DNA of 64,000 nt from NCBI RefSeq assembly GCF_028553805.1, contig NZ_CP067140.1, positions 2,728,001 through 2,792,000 on the forward strand, written 5' to 3'. The translations under genes and the position numbers were made by a program. The notes beneath the pieces are model-generated. The model ran no database searches, was not told the origin of the DNA, and saw nothing but the letters and a program-made list of their open reading frames with translations. The stretch comes from Paracoccus saliphilus. Its GTDB lineage: Bacteria > Pseudomonadota > Alphaproteobacteria > Rhodobacterales > Rhodobacteraceae. Positions 9,164-18,218 of the stretch are shown here, in pieces. Position 1 is the first letter of the stretch; each line of letters opens with the position of its first letter.

Positions 9164-10510
9164 ATGTTCGACAAGATCCTGATCGCCAATCGCGGCGAGA
9201 TCGCCCTTCGCGTGATCCGCGCCTGTCGCGAGATGGGCGTCGCCTCGGTCGCGATCCACTCCACGGCGGACGAGGACGCGATGCATGTGCGCATGGCCGA
9301 TGAATCGGTCTGCATCGGCCCCGCGCCTTCATCTGCCAGCTACCTGTCGATGCCCGCCATCATCTCGGCCTGCGAGATCACCGGCGCGCAGGCGATCCAT
9401 CCGGGTTACGGTTTCCTGTCGGAAAATGCCGGTTTCGTACAGATGCTGGAGGATCACGGTATCACCTTCATCGGACCGCGCGCCGAGCATATCCGCATCA
9501 TGGGCGACAAGATCACCGCCAAGGACACGATGAAGGCGCTTGGCGTGCCATGTGTTCCGGGCAGCGAAGGCGGGGTCGATGACGTCGCCGACGCCAAGAA
9601 GGTCGCCTCTGAGATCGGCTATCCGGTCATCATCAAGGCAACCGCCGGCGGTGGCGGGCGCGGGATGAAGGTGGCGCAGGACGAAAAGGGGCTCGAGGTT
9701 GCCTTCCGCACCGCCCGGGCCGAGGCCAAGGCCGCATTCGGCAATCCGGATGTCTATATCGAGAAATACCTGCAGAAGCCACGCCACATCGAGATCCAAG
9801 TCTTTGGTGACGGCAAGGGCCGCGCCGTTCATCTGGGCGAACGCGATTGTTCGCTGCAGCGCCGTCACCAGAAGGTGCTGGAGGAAGCCCCCGGCCCCGC
9901 CATCACCGAAGAACAGCGGGAACATATCGGCAAGGTCTGCGCCGAGGCGGTGGCCAAGATCGGTTACGCGGGCGCGGGCACGATCGAGTTCCTGTTCGAG
10001 GATGGTGAATTCTATTTCATCGAGATGAACACCCGCCTGCAGGTCGAGCACCCGGTGACCGAAGCGATTTTCGGCATCGACCTTGTCCGCCAGCAAATCC
10101 GGGTGGCAGCGGGCGAAGAGATGGAATTCCAGCAGGAGGATCTGTCGATCCGCGGCCATTCCATCGAAGTACGGATCAATGCCGAGAAGGTGCCCGGTTT
10201 CAGCCCCTGCCCCGGAAAGATCAGCCAGTATCACGCTCCGGGTGGGTTGGGTGTGCGGATGGATTCGGCGCTTTATGACGGCTATTCCATCCCCCCCTAT
10301 TACGACAGCCTGATCGGCAAACTGATCGTGCATGGCCGCGACCGGCCCGAGGCCCTGGCACGTCTGGATCGCGCATTGGGAGAACTGATCGTGGATGGCA
10401 TCGATACCACGGTGCCACTATTCCGCGACCTGCTGCAAGAGCCCGATATCCAGTCCGGCAATTACTCGATCCACTGGCTCGAGCGGTGGCTGGACCAGAA
10501 ATACGGCTGA
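9164..10510 (+). CDS. accC: Biotin carboxylase of acetyl-CoA carboxylase
   Basis: ATP-grasp biotin carboxylase of 448 residues. It opens [19 protein letters not shown], has the ATP-binding glycine loop [13 protein letters not shown] near residue 160, and the catalytic region [14 protein letters not shown]. It carboxylates biotin on AccB, the first half-reaction of malonyl-CoA formation. Its ribosome-binding site overlaps the end of accB, indicating coupled expression. Confidence 0.97.
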   Translation: MFDKILIANRGEIALRVIRACREMGVASVAIHSTADEDAMHVRMADESVCIGPAPSSASYLSMPAIISACEITGAQAIHPGYGFLSENAGFVQMLEDHGITFIGPRAEHIRIMGDKITAKDTMKALGVPCVPGSEGGVDDVADAKKVASEIGYPVIIKATAGGGGRGMKVAQDEKGLEVAFRTARAEAKAAFGNPDVYIEKYLQKPRHIEIQVFGDGKGRAVHLGERDCSLQRRHQKVLEEAPGPAITEEQREHIGKVCAEAVAKIGYAGAGTIEFLFEDGEFYFIEMNTRLQVEHPVTEAIFGIDLVRQQIRVAAGEEMEFQQEDLSIRGHSIEVRINAEKVPGFSPCPGKISQYHAPGGLGVRMDSALYDGYSIPPYYDSLIGKLIVHGRDRPEALARLDRALGELIVDGIDTTVPLFRDLLQEPDIQSGNYSIHWLERWLDQKYG

Positions 10511-10518
10511 GCCATCCC

Positions 10519-11148
10519 GTGCTGACGCCTGCGCAACTGCTCTCTGGCTATGCGCAGGGCGTTTTTCCCATGGCGGAAAGCGCTCACGATCCACGCCTTT
10601 TCTGGTTCGACCCACCCATGCGCGGTGTGCTGCCGGTGGGGGGCGTCCATGCCTCGCGATCGCTGCTGCGCGATCTGCGGCGCGGCGACTGGTCGGCGCA
10701 TCTAGACGGTGATTTCAATACGGTCGTGGCCGCCTGCGCGGATCGGAACGAAACATGGATCAACGCGCCGCTCGCCCGCCTTTACCATGATCTGCATCGG
10801 GCCGGACATGCCCATGCCATCGAAATCCGTCACGATGGCCGCTTTGCCGGCGGTCTGTTCGGCATCACCTTGGGGGCAGCATTCTTCGGCGAATCCATGA
10901 TGTCGGCACGAACCAATGGCTCGAAAATGGCCCTGCTCTGGGCGTCCAGCCACTTGGCGCGCTGCGGCTTTACCCTGTTCGACACGCAGTTCCTGACACC
11001 GCATCTGGAAAGAATGGGCGGCGTAGAGATCCCGCGTCATCTCTATCGCCGCAAGCTTGCCTCTGCACTGCAGGGGAAATCCGATTTTCGCAGCCAGCAA
11101 TTACCGGATGCCGATCAAATCTGGCAGGAAATCACCCAGACATCGTAA
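10519..11148 (+). CDS. aat: Leucyl/phenylalanyl-tRNA--protein transferase
   Basis: Cytoplasmic transferase of 209 residues that adds Leu or Phe to N-terminal Arg/Lys of proteins, marking them for ClpAP. The family pattern LLSGYAQGVFPMAE is near the start, followed by FWFDPPMRGVLP and GGLFGITLGAAFFGESM. No good ATG exists. The GTG at 10519 gives the family-like opening LTPAQLL; an earlier GTG at 10486 would overlap accC by 25 bases. The 3' end overlaps the convergent DUF2155 gene by 34 bases. Confidence 0.92.
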   Translation: MLTPAQLLSGYAQGVFPMAESAHDPRLFWFDPPMRGVLPVGGVHASRSLLRDLRRGDWSAHLDGDFNTVVAACADRNETWINAPLARLYHDLHRAGHAHAIEIRHDGRFAGGLFGITLGAAFFGESMMSARTNGSKMALLWASSHLARCGFTLFDTQFLTPHLERMGGVEIPRHLYRRKLASALQGKSDFRSQQLPDADQIWQEITQTS

Positions 11149-11531
11149 CGCGCGTCATCCAGTGCCGATAATGCTGGAGAGGATGCGATCATCCAGCCGC
11201 TGAACCGCGTCACGTTTTCGGACTGATCGGTTATGGTAAGCTGCGCGAAGGCATCCGAACTCGGATCATCCGCCGGATAGCGACATTCCCCAAGCCGAAT
11301 TTCCAGCCGTCCCAAGCGGACGGAATCACCAACCTGCACACGCAGATCCGTCGTGCGTCCGGAAACCTTGTCGAGCCCACGCAGCAGCGCACCATCCGCC
11401 CGCGCGACGGTTTCCTGTGGCGCTGTATTCTTTGCGTCCGGCTCTTGCGCGAATGCCCCCGATCCGGCAAGGACCGACATCAGCATGGATGCAAGAATTG
11501 CGGCGCCCCGCCTCTGCCTTCTCAAACTCAT
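11115..11531 (-). CDS. DUF2155 domain secreted protein
   Basis: Protein of 138 residues with a signal peptide (LASMLMSVLAGSGAFAQ). The mature region has the DUF2155 hallmarks: ALLRGLDKVSGRTTDL, RLGRLEIRLGECRYP, then SGWMIASSPALSALDDARYDVWV. Family function is unknown. It directly abuts the NDUFA12 gene with no spacer and is convergent with aat; the same three-gene arrangement is common in Rhodobacteraceae. Confidence 0.9.
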   Translation of the reverse strand: MSLRRQRRGAAILASMLMSVLAGSGAFAQEPDAKNTAPQETVARADGALLRGLDKVSGRTTDLRVQVGDSVRLGRLEIRLGECRYPADDPSSDAFAQLTITDQSENVTRFSGWMIASSPALSALDDARYDVWVISCQI

Positions 11532-11906
11532 CTATTCCGGCTGCCACGCATCATAGTCACGGCGCTTGACAGGATCGGCGTGAAGGAGCGACCCTTCCGG
11601 GTGATAGGCGCCCCCGGTCCCGGTCATGTTCGCCACATGAGGCTCTTCCCAGGGTTTGTGCGGCAGAGGCGCCTCGGTCGGGGGCTCGGCCCATGTGTGA
11701 TGCAGCCAGCCATGCCATTCCGGGCTCACCCTGCTGGCTTCGGATTCACCCTTGAAGATCACCCAACGGCGCTTGCCGTCCTTGTTCTGGTAAAAGACGT
11801 TACCCTCTGCATCCTCCCCCACCTTGGTGCCATTGCGCCAAGTCCAGACCTGGGTGTTTATCGTCTGGCTGTTCCACCAGGTCAGGGCACGAAGCAGAAA
11901 CGACAT
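11532..11906 (-). CDS. NDUFA12-family NADH:ubiquinone oxidoreductase subunit
   Basis: Protein of 124 residues matching the accessory complex I subunit NDUFA12 (B17.2). It begins [15 protein letters not shown], then [30 protein letters not shown]-like [11 protein letters not shown] and ends DAWQPE. Alphaproteobacterial complex I carries this subunit, a trait shared with mitochondria. The ATG at 11906 is chosen because GAGGT lies 8 bases upstream; earlier methionines lack a site. It abuts the DUF2155 gene downstream. Confidence 0.9.
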   Translation of the reverse strand: MSFLLRALTWWNSQTINTQVWTWRNGTKVGEDAEGNVFYQNKDGKRRWVIFKGESEASRVSPEWHGWLHHTWAEPPTEAPLPHKPWEEPHVANMTGTGGAYHPEGSLLHADPVKRRDYDAWQPE

Positions 11907-12009
11907 TGGCGCGGACCTCATCTTTTCAGGTTTGTCAGAGATATGGCGCAACTCACCGTCAAGGTCCAGCCTCCATAGCAACAAAGCGTATCAACCTTAC
12001 CGGGCGGGC

Positions 12010-12075
12010 TTCTTCTTCATGCCAATATCCTCGGGGGAGTCGCGGCTTGGCCAGCGGCGGGGGCGGACAGCCCCC
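12010..12075 (-). repeat. Dispersed 3'-end element, copy 2
   Basis: Read on the minus strand, a stem GGGGGC/GCCCCC with a 5-base loop (12075-12059) is followed by CCCCCGAGGATATTGGCATG and GAAGAAGAA (12037-12010). It starts 16 bases after the clpX stop and has the same orientation. Confidence 0.75.
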
Positions 12076-12090
12076 AACCTTGCCCGGATA

Positions 12091-13356
12091 TCATCCGGCG
12101 GAAGCGCTTTCCTTCTTGCTATCGGCATGGATCAGAAGCGGCTTGACGGAAGCATTCTCGACCGCATCCTCGTTGACCACCACCTCTTCAACGCTTTCCA
12201 GGCCGGGCAGGTCGAACATGGTATCCAGAAGGATATCCTCCATGATCGAGCGCAGCCCCCGCGCGCCCGTCTTGCGCGCGATCGCACGCTTGGCGATGGC
12301 GGTCAGCGCGTCGTCGGTAAAGGTCAGTTGCACACCTTCCAGATCGAAAAGCCGCTGATATTGCTTGACCAGCGCGTTCTTGGGCCGGGTCAGGATGATG
12401 ATCAGCGCGTCCTCGTCCAGATCGGTTAGCGTGGCAATCACCGGCAAACGGCCGACGAATTCCGGGATCAGGCCGAATTTCAGCAGATCCTCGGGTTCCA
12501 GATCCTTGAACACCTCGCCCACGCCGCGATCGTCGTTTTCCTTGACCGAGGCGCCAAAGCCCATCGCAGTGCCCTTGTTGCGCTGCGAGATGATCCGGTC
12601 CAGCCCGGCAAAGGCGCCGCCGCAGACGAACAGGATATTGGTCGTGTCCACCTGCAGGAATTCCTGCTGCGGATGCTTGCGCCCGCCTTGCGGCGGCACC
12701 GAGGCGACCGTGCCTTCCATGATCTTCAGCAATGCCTGTTGAACCCCCTCGCCCGAGACGTCGCGGGTGATCGAGGGATTGTCGGATTTACGGGTGATCT
12801 TGTCGACCTCGTCGATATAAACGATGCCGCGCTGCGCCCGCTCGACATTGTATTCGCTGGCCTGCAGCAGCTTGAGGATGATGTTCTCGACATCCTCGCC
12901 GACATAGCCCGCCTCGGTCAGCGTGGTCGCGTCGGCCATGGTGAAGGGCACGTCCAGGATACGCGCCAATGTCTGCGCCAGCAGCGTCTTGCCGCAGCCG
13001 GTCGGGCCGATCAGCAGGATGTTCGACTTGGCCAGTTCGATATCCGATTTCGCGCCGTGATTCAGCCGCTTGTAGTGGTTATGCACGGCAACCGAGAGCA
13101 CCCGCTTGGCATGTTCCTGGCCGATCACGTAATCGTCAAGAACCTGGCAAATCTCTTTCGGCGTGGGCACCCCTTCGCCGGATTTCAGCCCGGTCGATTT
13201 AGTTTCCTCGCGGATGATGTCCATGCACAGCTCGACGCATTCGTCGCAGATGAACACCGTCGGTCCCGCTATAAGCTTGCGAACCTCATGCTGGCTCTTG
13301 CCGCAAAAGCTGCAATAAAGCGTGTTCTTGCTGTCTGAGCCGGACTGGTTTGCCAT
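12091..13356 (-). CDS. clpX: ATP-dependent Clp protease ATP-binding subunit ClpX
   Basis: AAA+ unfoldase of 421 residues that feeds substrates to ClpP. The N-terminal zinc-binding domain shows CSFCGKSQ and CDECVELC. Walker A is GPTGCGKT (about residue 118), the pore loop is EAGYVGED, Walker B is [10 protein letters not shown], and the sensor/arginine-finger region follows. Next upstream is clpP, the usual pairing. A dispersed element lies just after the stop. Confidence 0.97.
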   Translation of the reverse strand: MANQSGSDSKNTLYCSFCGKSQHEVRKLIAGPTVFICDECVELCMDIIREETKSTGLKSGEGVPTPKEICQVLDDYVIGQEHAKRVLSVAVHNHYKRLNHGAKSDIELAKSNILLIGPTGCGKTLLAQTLARILDVPFTMADATTLTEAGYVGEDVENIILKLLQASEYNVERAQRGIVYIDEVDKITRKSDNPSITRDVSGEGVQQALLKIMEGTVASVPPQGGRKHPQQEFLQVDTTNILFVCGGAFAGLDRIISQRNKGTAMGFGASVKENDDRGVGEVFKDLEPEDLLKFGLIPEFVGRLPVIATLTDLDEDALIIILTRPKNALVKQYQRLFDLEGVQLTFTDDALTAIAKRAIARKTGARGLRSIMEDILLDTMFDLPGLESVEEVVVNEDAVENASVKPLLIHADSKKESASAG

Positions 13357-13521
13357 CGTCCACTTCCTTCACTACCGCCCCGCGTGTCCTGCGAGGCGGG
13401 CGATGCCGGGACAGGCCCGATGCATCGCCATCCAATTCATCTGCCCCTGGCCTGCGACCGGCGGCATATTGCTTGGGCTCCATGTTAGGGATGACGCGCT
13501 TCCGTCACAATCCCCCTCGCC

Positions 13522-14154
13522 CTATTTCTTCTCTGACTCGGCTTTGCCGCGGGGCGTCAGCACCTCGTCGATGATGCCCCAATCCTTCGCCTCGTCTGGC
13601 GACATGAAGCGATCACGCTCCAACGCCTCTTCCACGTCTTCCAGCGATTGACCAGTGTGTTTCACATAGATTTCATTCAGGCGGCGTTTCAGCTTCTCGG
13701 TTTCCCGCGCATGGATCAGGATATCGGTCGCCTGCCCCTGGTAGCCGCCCGAGGGCTGATGCACCATCACCCGGCTGTTGGGCAGCGAATAACGCAGCCC
13801 CGGCTCTCCGGCCGCGAGAAGCAACGAGCCCATCGAGGCCGCCTGCCCGACCACGAGGGTCGAGACGCGTGGACGGATATATTGCATCGTATCATAGATC
13901 GACAGACCCGAGGTCACCACGCCGCCGGGACTGTTGATATACATGCTGATATCCTTGGACGGATTCTCTGCCTCAAGAAACAGAAGCTGCGCACATATCA
14001 GCGTGGACATCCCGTCATGCACAGGGCCCGAGACGAAAATGATCCGTTCCTTCAGAAGCCGAGAAAAGATGTCGTAGGAGCGTTCCCCGCGCGAGGTCTG
14101 TTCGACCACCATGGGAACGAGGGTGTTCATGTAGAATTCTGCCGGATCGCTCAT
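13522..14154 (-). CDS. clpP: ATP-dependent Clp protease proteolytic subunit
   Basis: Serine protease of 210 residues. Catalytic Ser is in GQAASMGS, His in MVHQPSGG, and Asp about 50 residues later. The start [14 protein letters not shown] at 14154 has AAGGA 6 bases upstream and matches the family; an ATG-less extension to 14202 is unlikely. Transcribed toward clpX with a spacer of about 165 bases, so the two may be co-transcribed or clpX may have its own promoter. Confidence 0.96.
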   Translation of the reverse strand: MSDPAEFYMNTLVPMVVEQTSRGERSYDIFSRLLKERIIFVSGPVHDGMSTLICAQLLFLEAENPSKDISMYINSPGGVVTSGLSIYDTMQYIRPRVSTLVVGQAASMGSLLLAAGEPGLRYSLPNSRVMVHQPSGGYQGQATDILIHARETEKLKRRLNEIYVKHTGQSLEDVEEALERDRFMSPDEAKDWGIIDEVLTPRGKAESEKK

Positions 14155-14319
14155 CACTGTTCCTTGCCTGCTTGTCCCTGTTCCCGCGATTCGTCCGGGC
14201 AATGTGCCCTGTCTTATTCGCGAAAGGTTGACAGAGTCTTAGTAACCGGCAAGGTCCGCCGCAAGGGATGGAACGAAATTCACCTGACACTGCGACAGGC
14301 GGGATGGCAGGAGGCAAAG

Positions 14320-15051
14320 ATGAAACTGATCGTGGGCCTTGGTAATCCGGGCGCAAAATATGCGAATAATCGTCACAATATCGGCTTTCTGGCCGTGGAC
14401 CGGATCGTCGCCGATCACGGCTTGGGGCCGTGGAAATCCCGTTTCCAGGGTCAGGCTGCCGAGGGTCGCCTTGGCGATACGCGGGTGACGCTGTTGAAAC
14501 CGCAGACCTTCATGAACCTGTCCGGCCAGGCGGTGGGCGAAGCCATGCGCTACCTGAAACTGACGCCCGCCGATGTCACCGTTTTGCATGACGAGCTGGA
14601 TCTCACCCCCGGCAAATGCCGGATGAAGCGGGGTGGCGGACATGCCGGGCATAACGGGTTACGCTCGATCCATCAGCATATCGGGGCGGATTACGACCGG
14701 GTGCGGCTTGGGATCGGGCATCCGGGGCACAAGGACCGGGTGGCAGGCTACGTGCTGTCGGATTTTGCCAAGGCAGATCAGGAATGGTTGGACGACTTGC
14801 TACGCGGCATCTCGGACGGGGCGGCGTCGTTGGCGGCGGGCGATAACGGGCGGTTTCAGAACGCGGTGGCCAATCGCGTCGCGCCCGCCCGCAACAGCGG
14901 CACCGAACCCGAGGCAGCGCCAAAGCGCAAACCGTCGCCCCCCGGGAAACCTTCGACCGGCAAACAGAAAGCCGAACCACCGCAAGAAGCGTCGCAGGAG
15001 CCGCCCAGCTTCACCGACCGTCTGCGCGCCCTGACCGAGCGTTTCAAATGA
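14320..15051 (+). CDS. pth: Peptidyl-tRNA hydrolase
   Basis: Releases tRNA from peptidyl-tRNA. The core of about 190 residues begins MKLIVGLGNPG and has the catalytic His in NRHNIGF, the Asp in VLHDELDL and GGGHAGHNGLRS. The protein is 243 residues because of a Pro/Lys/Glu-rich tail of about 50 residues ending SFTDRLRALTERFK, a lineage trait of this family in Rhodobacteraceae. AGGAGG lies 5 bases before the ATG. The stop overlaps the start of the DUF2332 gene. Confidence 0.95.
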   Translation: MKLIVGLGNPGAKYANNRHNIGFLAVDRIVADHGLGPWKSRFQGQAAEGRLGDTRVTLLKPQTFMNLSGQAVGEAMRYLKLTPADVTVLHDELDLTPGKCRMKRGGGHAGHNGLRSIHQHIGADYDRVRLGIGHPGHKDRVAGYVLSDFAKADQEWLDDLLRGISDGAASLAAGDNGRFQNAVANRVAPARNSGTEPEAAPKRKPSPPGKPSTGKQKAEPPQEASQEPPSFTDRLRALTERFK

Positions 15052-16136
15052 CCGCCGCCGATCACCGCGAATCCTTTCGCAAGCAGGTGGTCGCCTGCCG
15101 AGCGCTCGGTTCTCCGCTGACGGCAGATATTTGCGAAATCCTTGCCGAAACCCTGCAAGAGGACCAAGGAGAGGTCGCGCGCCGCATCCTGACCTGGCCC
15201 GGCGATTCCTCTCCACGGGCCGATGCGGTTCCGCTGAGGCTCTGCGGAGGGCTGCATGCGCTGGTGCTGACCGGGGCGGACAAGACATTGGCCGCAGCCT
15301 ATGCCAATGCCCACCCGACCGCCGAGATCCTGCAGCAGGCAATCGCCACGCATGAGGATTATCTGCTGGACTGGCTGCAAGGCCCGCCCCAGACCAACGA
15401 GGTCGGGCGTGCGGCGGCAATCATCGCGGCGGCGCGTTTCGCGACCGGATTTTGCCCGTTGCCAATCCGGGCACTGGAACTGGGAGCGTCGGCCGGGCTC
15501 AACCTGAATTTTCATCGCTACGACCTGCACCCGCTGGGGGCGCCGCCCCCATCCGGTCCCGAAGGACCGGATTCCCCCGGGATATTTCTTGAAGAAGAAG
15601 GGCTTTCCCCGGTTGTGCTGCGCCCCGACTGGACGGGCGAGGTACCGCAGGCAGGCATCAAGGTTACCGAGGCCGAGGGGGTGGATCTGCGCCCCGTCGA
15701 CCCGGTGGGCGATGAATTGCGGCTATTGGCCTATTGCTGGGCGGGTCAGCCAGAGCGGATGGCGCGATTGCGGGCGGCGCTGGCGATTGCGCGACGTTTT
15801 CCGCCACGGGTCACGGCGGACGATGCGGCGGGATGGCTGGAATCCAGGTTGGCGCAACAGGCACCGGGGCGGATGACCCTCGTCTATCACACCATCGCCT
15901 GGCAGTACTTTCCGCCCGCGACGCAAGCCAAATGCGAAGCGGCTCTGCAAGCAGCAGGCGCACCGGCGACGCGCGAGGCGCCGCTGGCGCATGTCTCGAT
16001 GGAAGGGGATGGCGGCAAGGGTGGCGAGGGCGCCGCTTTGACCCTGCGTCTTTGGGATGGCGGGCCGCGCGCCTGGCGGTTGGGGCGTATCGACTTCCAT
16101 GGCCGCTGGCTCAAATGGAACCCCACGGCGCTGTGA
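15048..16136 (+). CDS. DUF2332 domain protein with in-frame repeat insert
   Basis: Cytoplasmic protein of 362 residues of the DUF2332 family, function unknown. Family features include RALELGASAGLNLNFHRY (about residue 140), which resembles a SAM-binding glycine loop, LRPDWTGE, LAYCWAGQPERMARL and VYHTIAWQYFP. Between the HRYDLHPLG and SPVVLRPDW segments it carries extra residues APPPSGPEGPDSPGIFLEEE, encoded by a copy of the dispersed hairpin/tail element seen elsewhere between genes. The gene overlaps pth by 4 bases. Confidence 0.88.
   Translation: MTAADHRESFRKQVVACRALGSPLTADICEILAETLQEDQGEVARRILTWPGDSSPRADAVPLRLCGGLHALVLTGADKTLAAAYANAHPTAEILQQAIATHEDYLLDWLQGPPQTNEVGRAAAIIAAARFATGFCPLPIRALELGASAGLNLNFHRYDLHPLGAPPPSGPEGPDSPGIFLEEEGLSPVVLRPDWTGEVPQAGIKVTEAEGVDLRPVDPVGDELRLLAYCWAGQPERMARLRAALAIARRFPPRVTADDAAGWLESRLAQQAPGRMTLVYHTIAWQYFPPATQAKCEAALQAAGAPATREAPLAHVSMEGDGGKGGEGAALTLRLWDGGPRAWRLGRIDFHGRWLKWNPTAL
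15551..15600 (+). repeat. Dispersed 3'-end element, copy 3 (inside a coding sequence)
   Basis: A perfect 9-bp stem ATCCGGTCC/GGACCGGAT with loop CGAA (15551-15572) is followed by CCCCCGGGATATTTCTTG and GAAGAAGAAG (15574-15600). It matches the intergenic copies but lies in frame in the DUF2332 gene and encodes SGPEGPDSPGIFLEEE. Confidence 0.8.
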
Positions 16137-16196
16137 CATCTCCGGGGCTTGGCGCAGCGCGCGGCACGGGCTAGCCTGCAGGGAAAGGAGGCGCCG

Positions 16197-16571
16197 ATGG
16201 AGCCATCTCTGAATGTGCTGGGCGGGCCATTGCAGCCCTGCTCGAACAAGCCGCTGACCGGCTTCTACCGGGATGGCTGCTGCAATACCGGCCCGGAGGA
16301 TCGCGGCAGTCACACGGTTTGCGTCGTCGTGAATGCCGAATTCCTGGCGCTGTCGAAATATCTGGGCAATGACCTGAGCACGCCTCGGCCCGAATTTCAC
16401 TTCCCCGGCCTGAAGCCCGGCGACCGCTGGTGTCTCTGCGCCGCCCGCTTCCTGCAGGCAGCACAGGAATTTGCCGCCCCGCAAGTGGTCCTGGACGCGA
16501 CCCATGCCCGCGCCGCCGAAATCGTCCCGCTCGATCTGCTACGCGCCCATGCCGTCGACACGCAGAGTTAG
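16197..16571 (+). CDS. DUF2237 family protein
   Basis: Small protein of 124 residues. The DUF2237 pattern is clear: LNVLGGPLQPCSNKPLTGFYRDGCC near the start (split here only by the domain), HTVCVVVNAEFL, then GDRWCLCAARFLQA and VVLDATHARA. Four conserved Cys residues may bind metal. AGGAGG at 16185-16190 supports the ATG at 16197. Function is unknown. The next gene starts inside its 3' end. Confidence 0.9.
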   Translation: MEPSLNVLGGPLQPCSNKPLTGFYRDGCCNTGPEDRGSHTVCVVVNAEFLALSKYLGNDLSTPRPEFHFPGLKPGDRWCLCAARFLQAAQEFAAPQVVLDATHARAAEIVPLDLLRAHAVDTQS

Positions 16572-17175
16572 ACCCGCATTCCTCGCATCGCTGCTTGCGC
16601 TGGCCTTCCTGCCCGCGGCGGCCACGGCACAGGCGGTGCTGGTCGATGGTACTGCGATCCGGCCGGACGATCAGCGCCGCCTCGAGGAACTGGATGCCAG
16701 TGCAGGCAGCGCGCTGCGAGAGGCTTTCGCTTCCGGCACCCCGGAAGATCTGGACCAGTTGGCAGATACACTGGCGGGAACGCCTCTGCCCCCCGAAGAG
16801 GCGCTGGAACTGCTTCCCGGCGAATGGTCCTGCCGGATGATGAAACTGGGCAACGGCGTGCCGCTGGTCATCTACCAGAACTTTGCCTGCGTCGTGACGG
16901 AGGATGGTGGTTTCGAAAAGCTGACGGGATCACAGCGCAGCAAGGGCCAGATGCATCCGGACGGTAATCGGCTGGTCTATCTTGGAACCGGCTTCATCGC
17001 CGGCGACACGCCTCCGCCCTATGCCGAACTGCCCGACAAGGTCAGCCCGCAAGACATGCCGCAGCGCATGCCACAGGTCGGCGTGGTCGAGATGATCAGC
17101 AAGGATCGGGGACGCATCCTGTTTCCCGATCCTTACCTGGAATCACGCATGAACCTGCTGGTTTTGCAGCGTTGA
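16549..17175 (+). CDS. DUF4893 domain secreted protein
   Basis: Protein of 208 residues with an N-terminal signal sequence (PAFLASLLALAFLPAAATAQA). The mature part matches DUF4893: DQRRLEELDA near the start, LLPGEWSCRMMKLG, IYQNFACVV, FEKLTGSQRSKG and RLVYLGTGF. Likely periplasmic; function unknown. The ATG at 16549 overlaps the DUF2237 gene by 23 bases. A perfect 11-bp stem follows the stop and is shared with the convergent gene. Confidence 0.85.
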   Translation: MPSTRRVRPAFLASLLALAFLPAAATAQAVLVDGTAIRPDDQRRLEELDASAGSALREAFASGTPEDLDQLADTLAGTPLPPEEALELLPGEWSCRMMKLGNGVPLVIYQNFACVVTEDGGFEKLTGSQRSKGQMHPDGNRLVYLGTGFIAGDTPPPYAELPDKVSPQDMPQRMPQVGVVEMISKDRGRILFPDPYLESRMNLLVLQR

Positions 17176-17185
17176 GCCCATGAAA

Positions 17186-17212
17186 ATGCCGGCAGGTATA
17201 TCCTGCCGGCAT
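17186..17212. terminator. Bidirectional terminator hairpin
   Basis: ATGCCGGCAGG (17186-17196) and CCTGCCGGCAT (17202-17212) form a perfect 11-bp stem with a TATAT loop. It lies between two convergent genes. On the minus strand the stem is followed by TTTTC, so it suits the Asp-rich gene best. Confidence 0.6.
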
Positions 17213-17236
17213 GTGAGATCATTGCTGCTCAACGGC

Positions 17237-18091
17237 TCAGCTGTTGCTGTCACCGCCGTCCGAGCCACCATCGGAATCCGAACCGCCGTCGGAGTCGGAA
17301 CCGCCGTCGGAACCCGAGCCACCATCAGAGCCGGAACCATCGCCGGAATCAGATCCGCTGTCGCCGGCAGAGCTGTCAGCACCGTCGGAATCAGATGTAT
17401 CACCGGTGGAACCGTCATCGCCGCTCATGCCATCATCGGCGCCATCGCCCGACATTCCGTCATCGGTCCCGCCAGTGCCATCATCTGACATACCGTCGTC
17501 GGCGGAGCCGTCCGTGGCGTCGTCAGAGCCATCTTCCGACATCCCATCGTCTATCGCACCGTCATCAGCGGTGCCATCGTCTGACGCATCCTCATCCGTT
17601 GCACCATCATCAGTTGCGCCATCATCCGACGCATCCTCGTCGGGCATGGCTTCATCCTCGACCGCGTCCGAGGCCGCACCGGTCTCGGCGGATGAAGGTT
17701 CCTCATCGCGCCGCAGCTCGACACCATCGACAGAAACGAGGCTGCCATTGGCGACGCTGTAAACCAGTTCAATCGGCTCGCCATCACGCTGCGCGGTGAC
17801 CGTCATCAGCGCGCCTTCCCGCAGGATGTGAATATTCGTGTAGCCTTGCGAGACGAGGGTCTTGGCGACGGCTTCGTCATTCTCCCACTGCTCAAGGATG
17901 GGATAATCCGTTTCCGTGATCGTGCCTATCGGGGATTCCGTCGTCTCCGCAGCCTCGGGAACGGTGACAGAATTCCCTTCGGGCGTTTCCACCACGGTCT
18001 CTTCCTGAGCCAGCGCGGTTGTCCCCAACAGCACGCTCAGCGCAGCCACCTTGCCGCCCAACAGGGCGATTTTGATCTTATCGGTCAGCAT
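17237..18091 (-). CDS. Secreted PepSY-like protein with a long Asp/Ser/Gly tail
   Basis: Protein of 284 residues. Residues 1-29 form a signal peptide (SVLLGTTALAQ). Residues 50-130 resemble a PepSY-type domain (YPILEQWENDEAVAKTLVSQ, then MTVTAQRDGEPIELVYSVANG). From about residue 140 the protein is almost entirely Asp, Ser, Gly, Glu, Ala and Thr in imperfect short repeats such as SDDGATDDGATDE and GGSDSDGGSDSDGG. The tail is strongly acidic and likely disordered, and could bind calcium or other cations. GGAGG lies 6 bases before the ATG. No function is known. Confidence 0.75.
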   Translation of the reverse strand: MLTDKIKIALLGGKVAALSVLLGTTALAQEETVVETPEGNSVTVPEAAETTESPIGTITETDYPILEQWENDEAVAKTLVSQGYTNIHILREGALMTVTAQRDGEPIELVYSVANGSLVSVDGVELRRDEEPSSAETGAASDAVEDEAMPDEDASDDGATDDGATDEDASDDGTADDGAIDDGMSEDGSDDATDGSADDGMSDDGTGGTDDGMSGDGADDGMSGDDGSTGDTSDSDGADSSAGDSGSDSGDGSGSDGGSGSDGGSDSDGGSDSDGGSDGGDSNS

Positions 18092-18218
18092 GTCTTGCCT
18101 CCATGATCGGTTACGGCAAGGTAACGCACAGGAGGAGGGCGAAGTTCAGGCTGTTCACATGGCCGTCATGTCAGACAGCGGAACCCCGCCGATGCAAGAC
18201 CTAACACACTGATCGTGC

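Noticed and set aside
13648..14319. Long upstream extension of pth, giving a 467-residue protein
   Set aside because: The extension is antisense to clpP, while AGGAGG and the family-like MKLIVGLGNPG fix the start at 14320.
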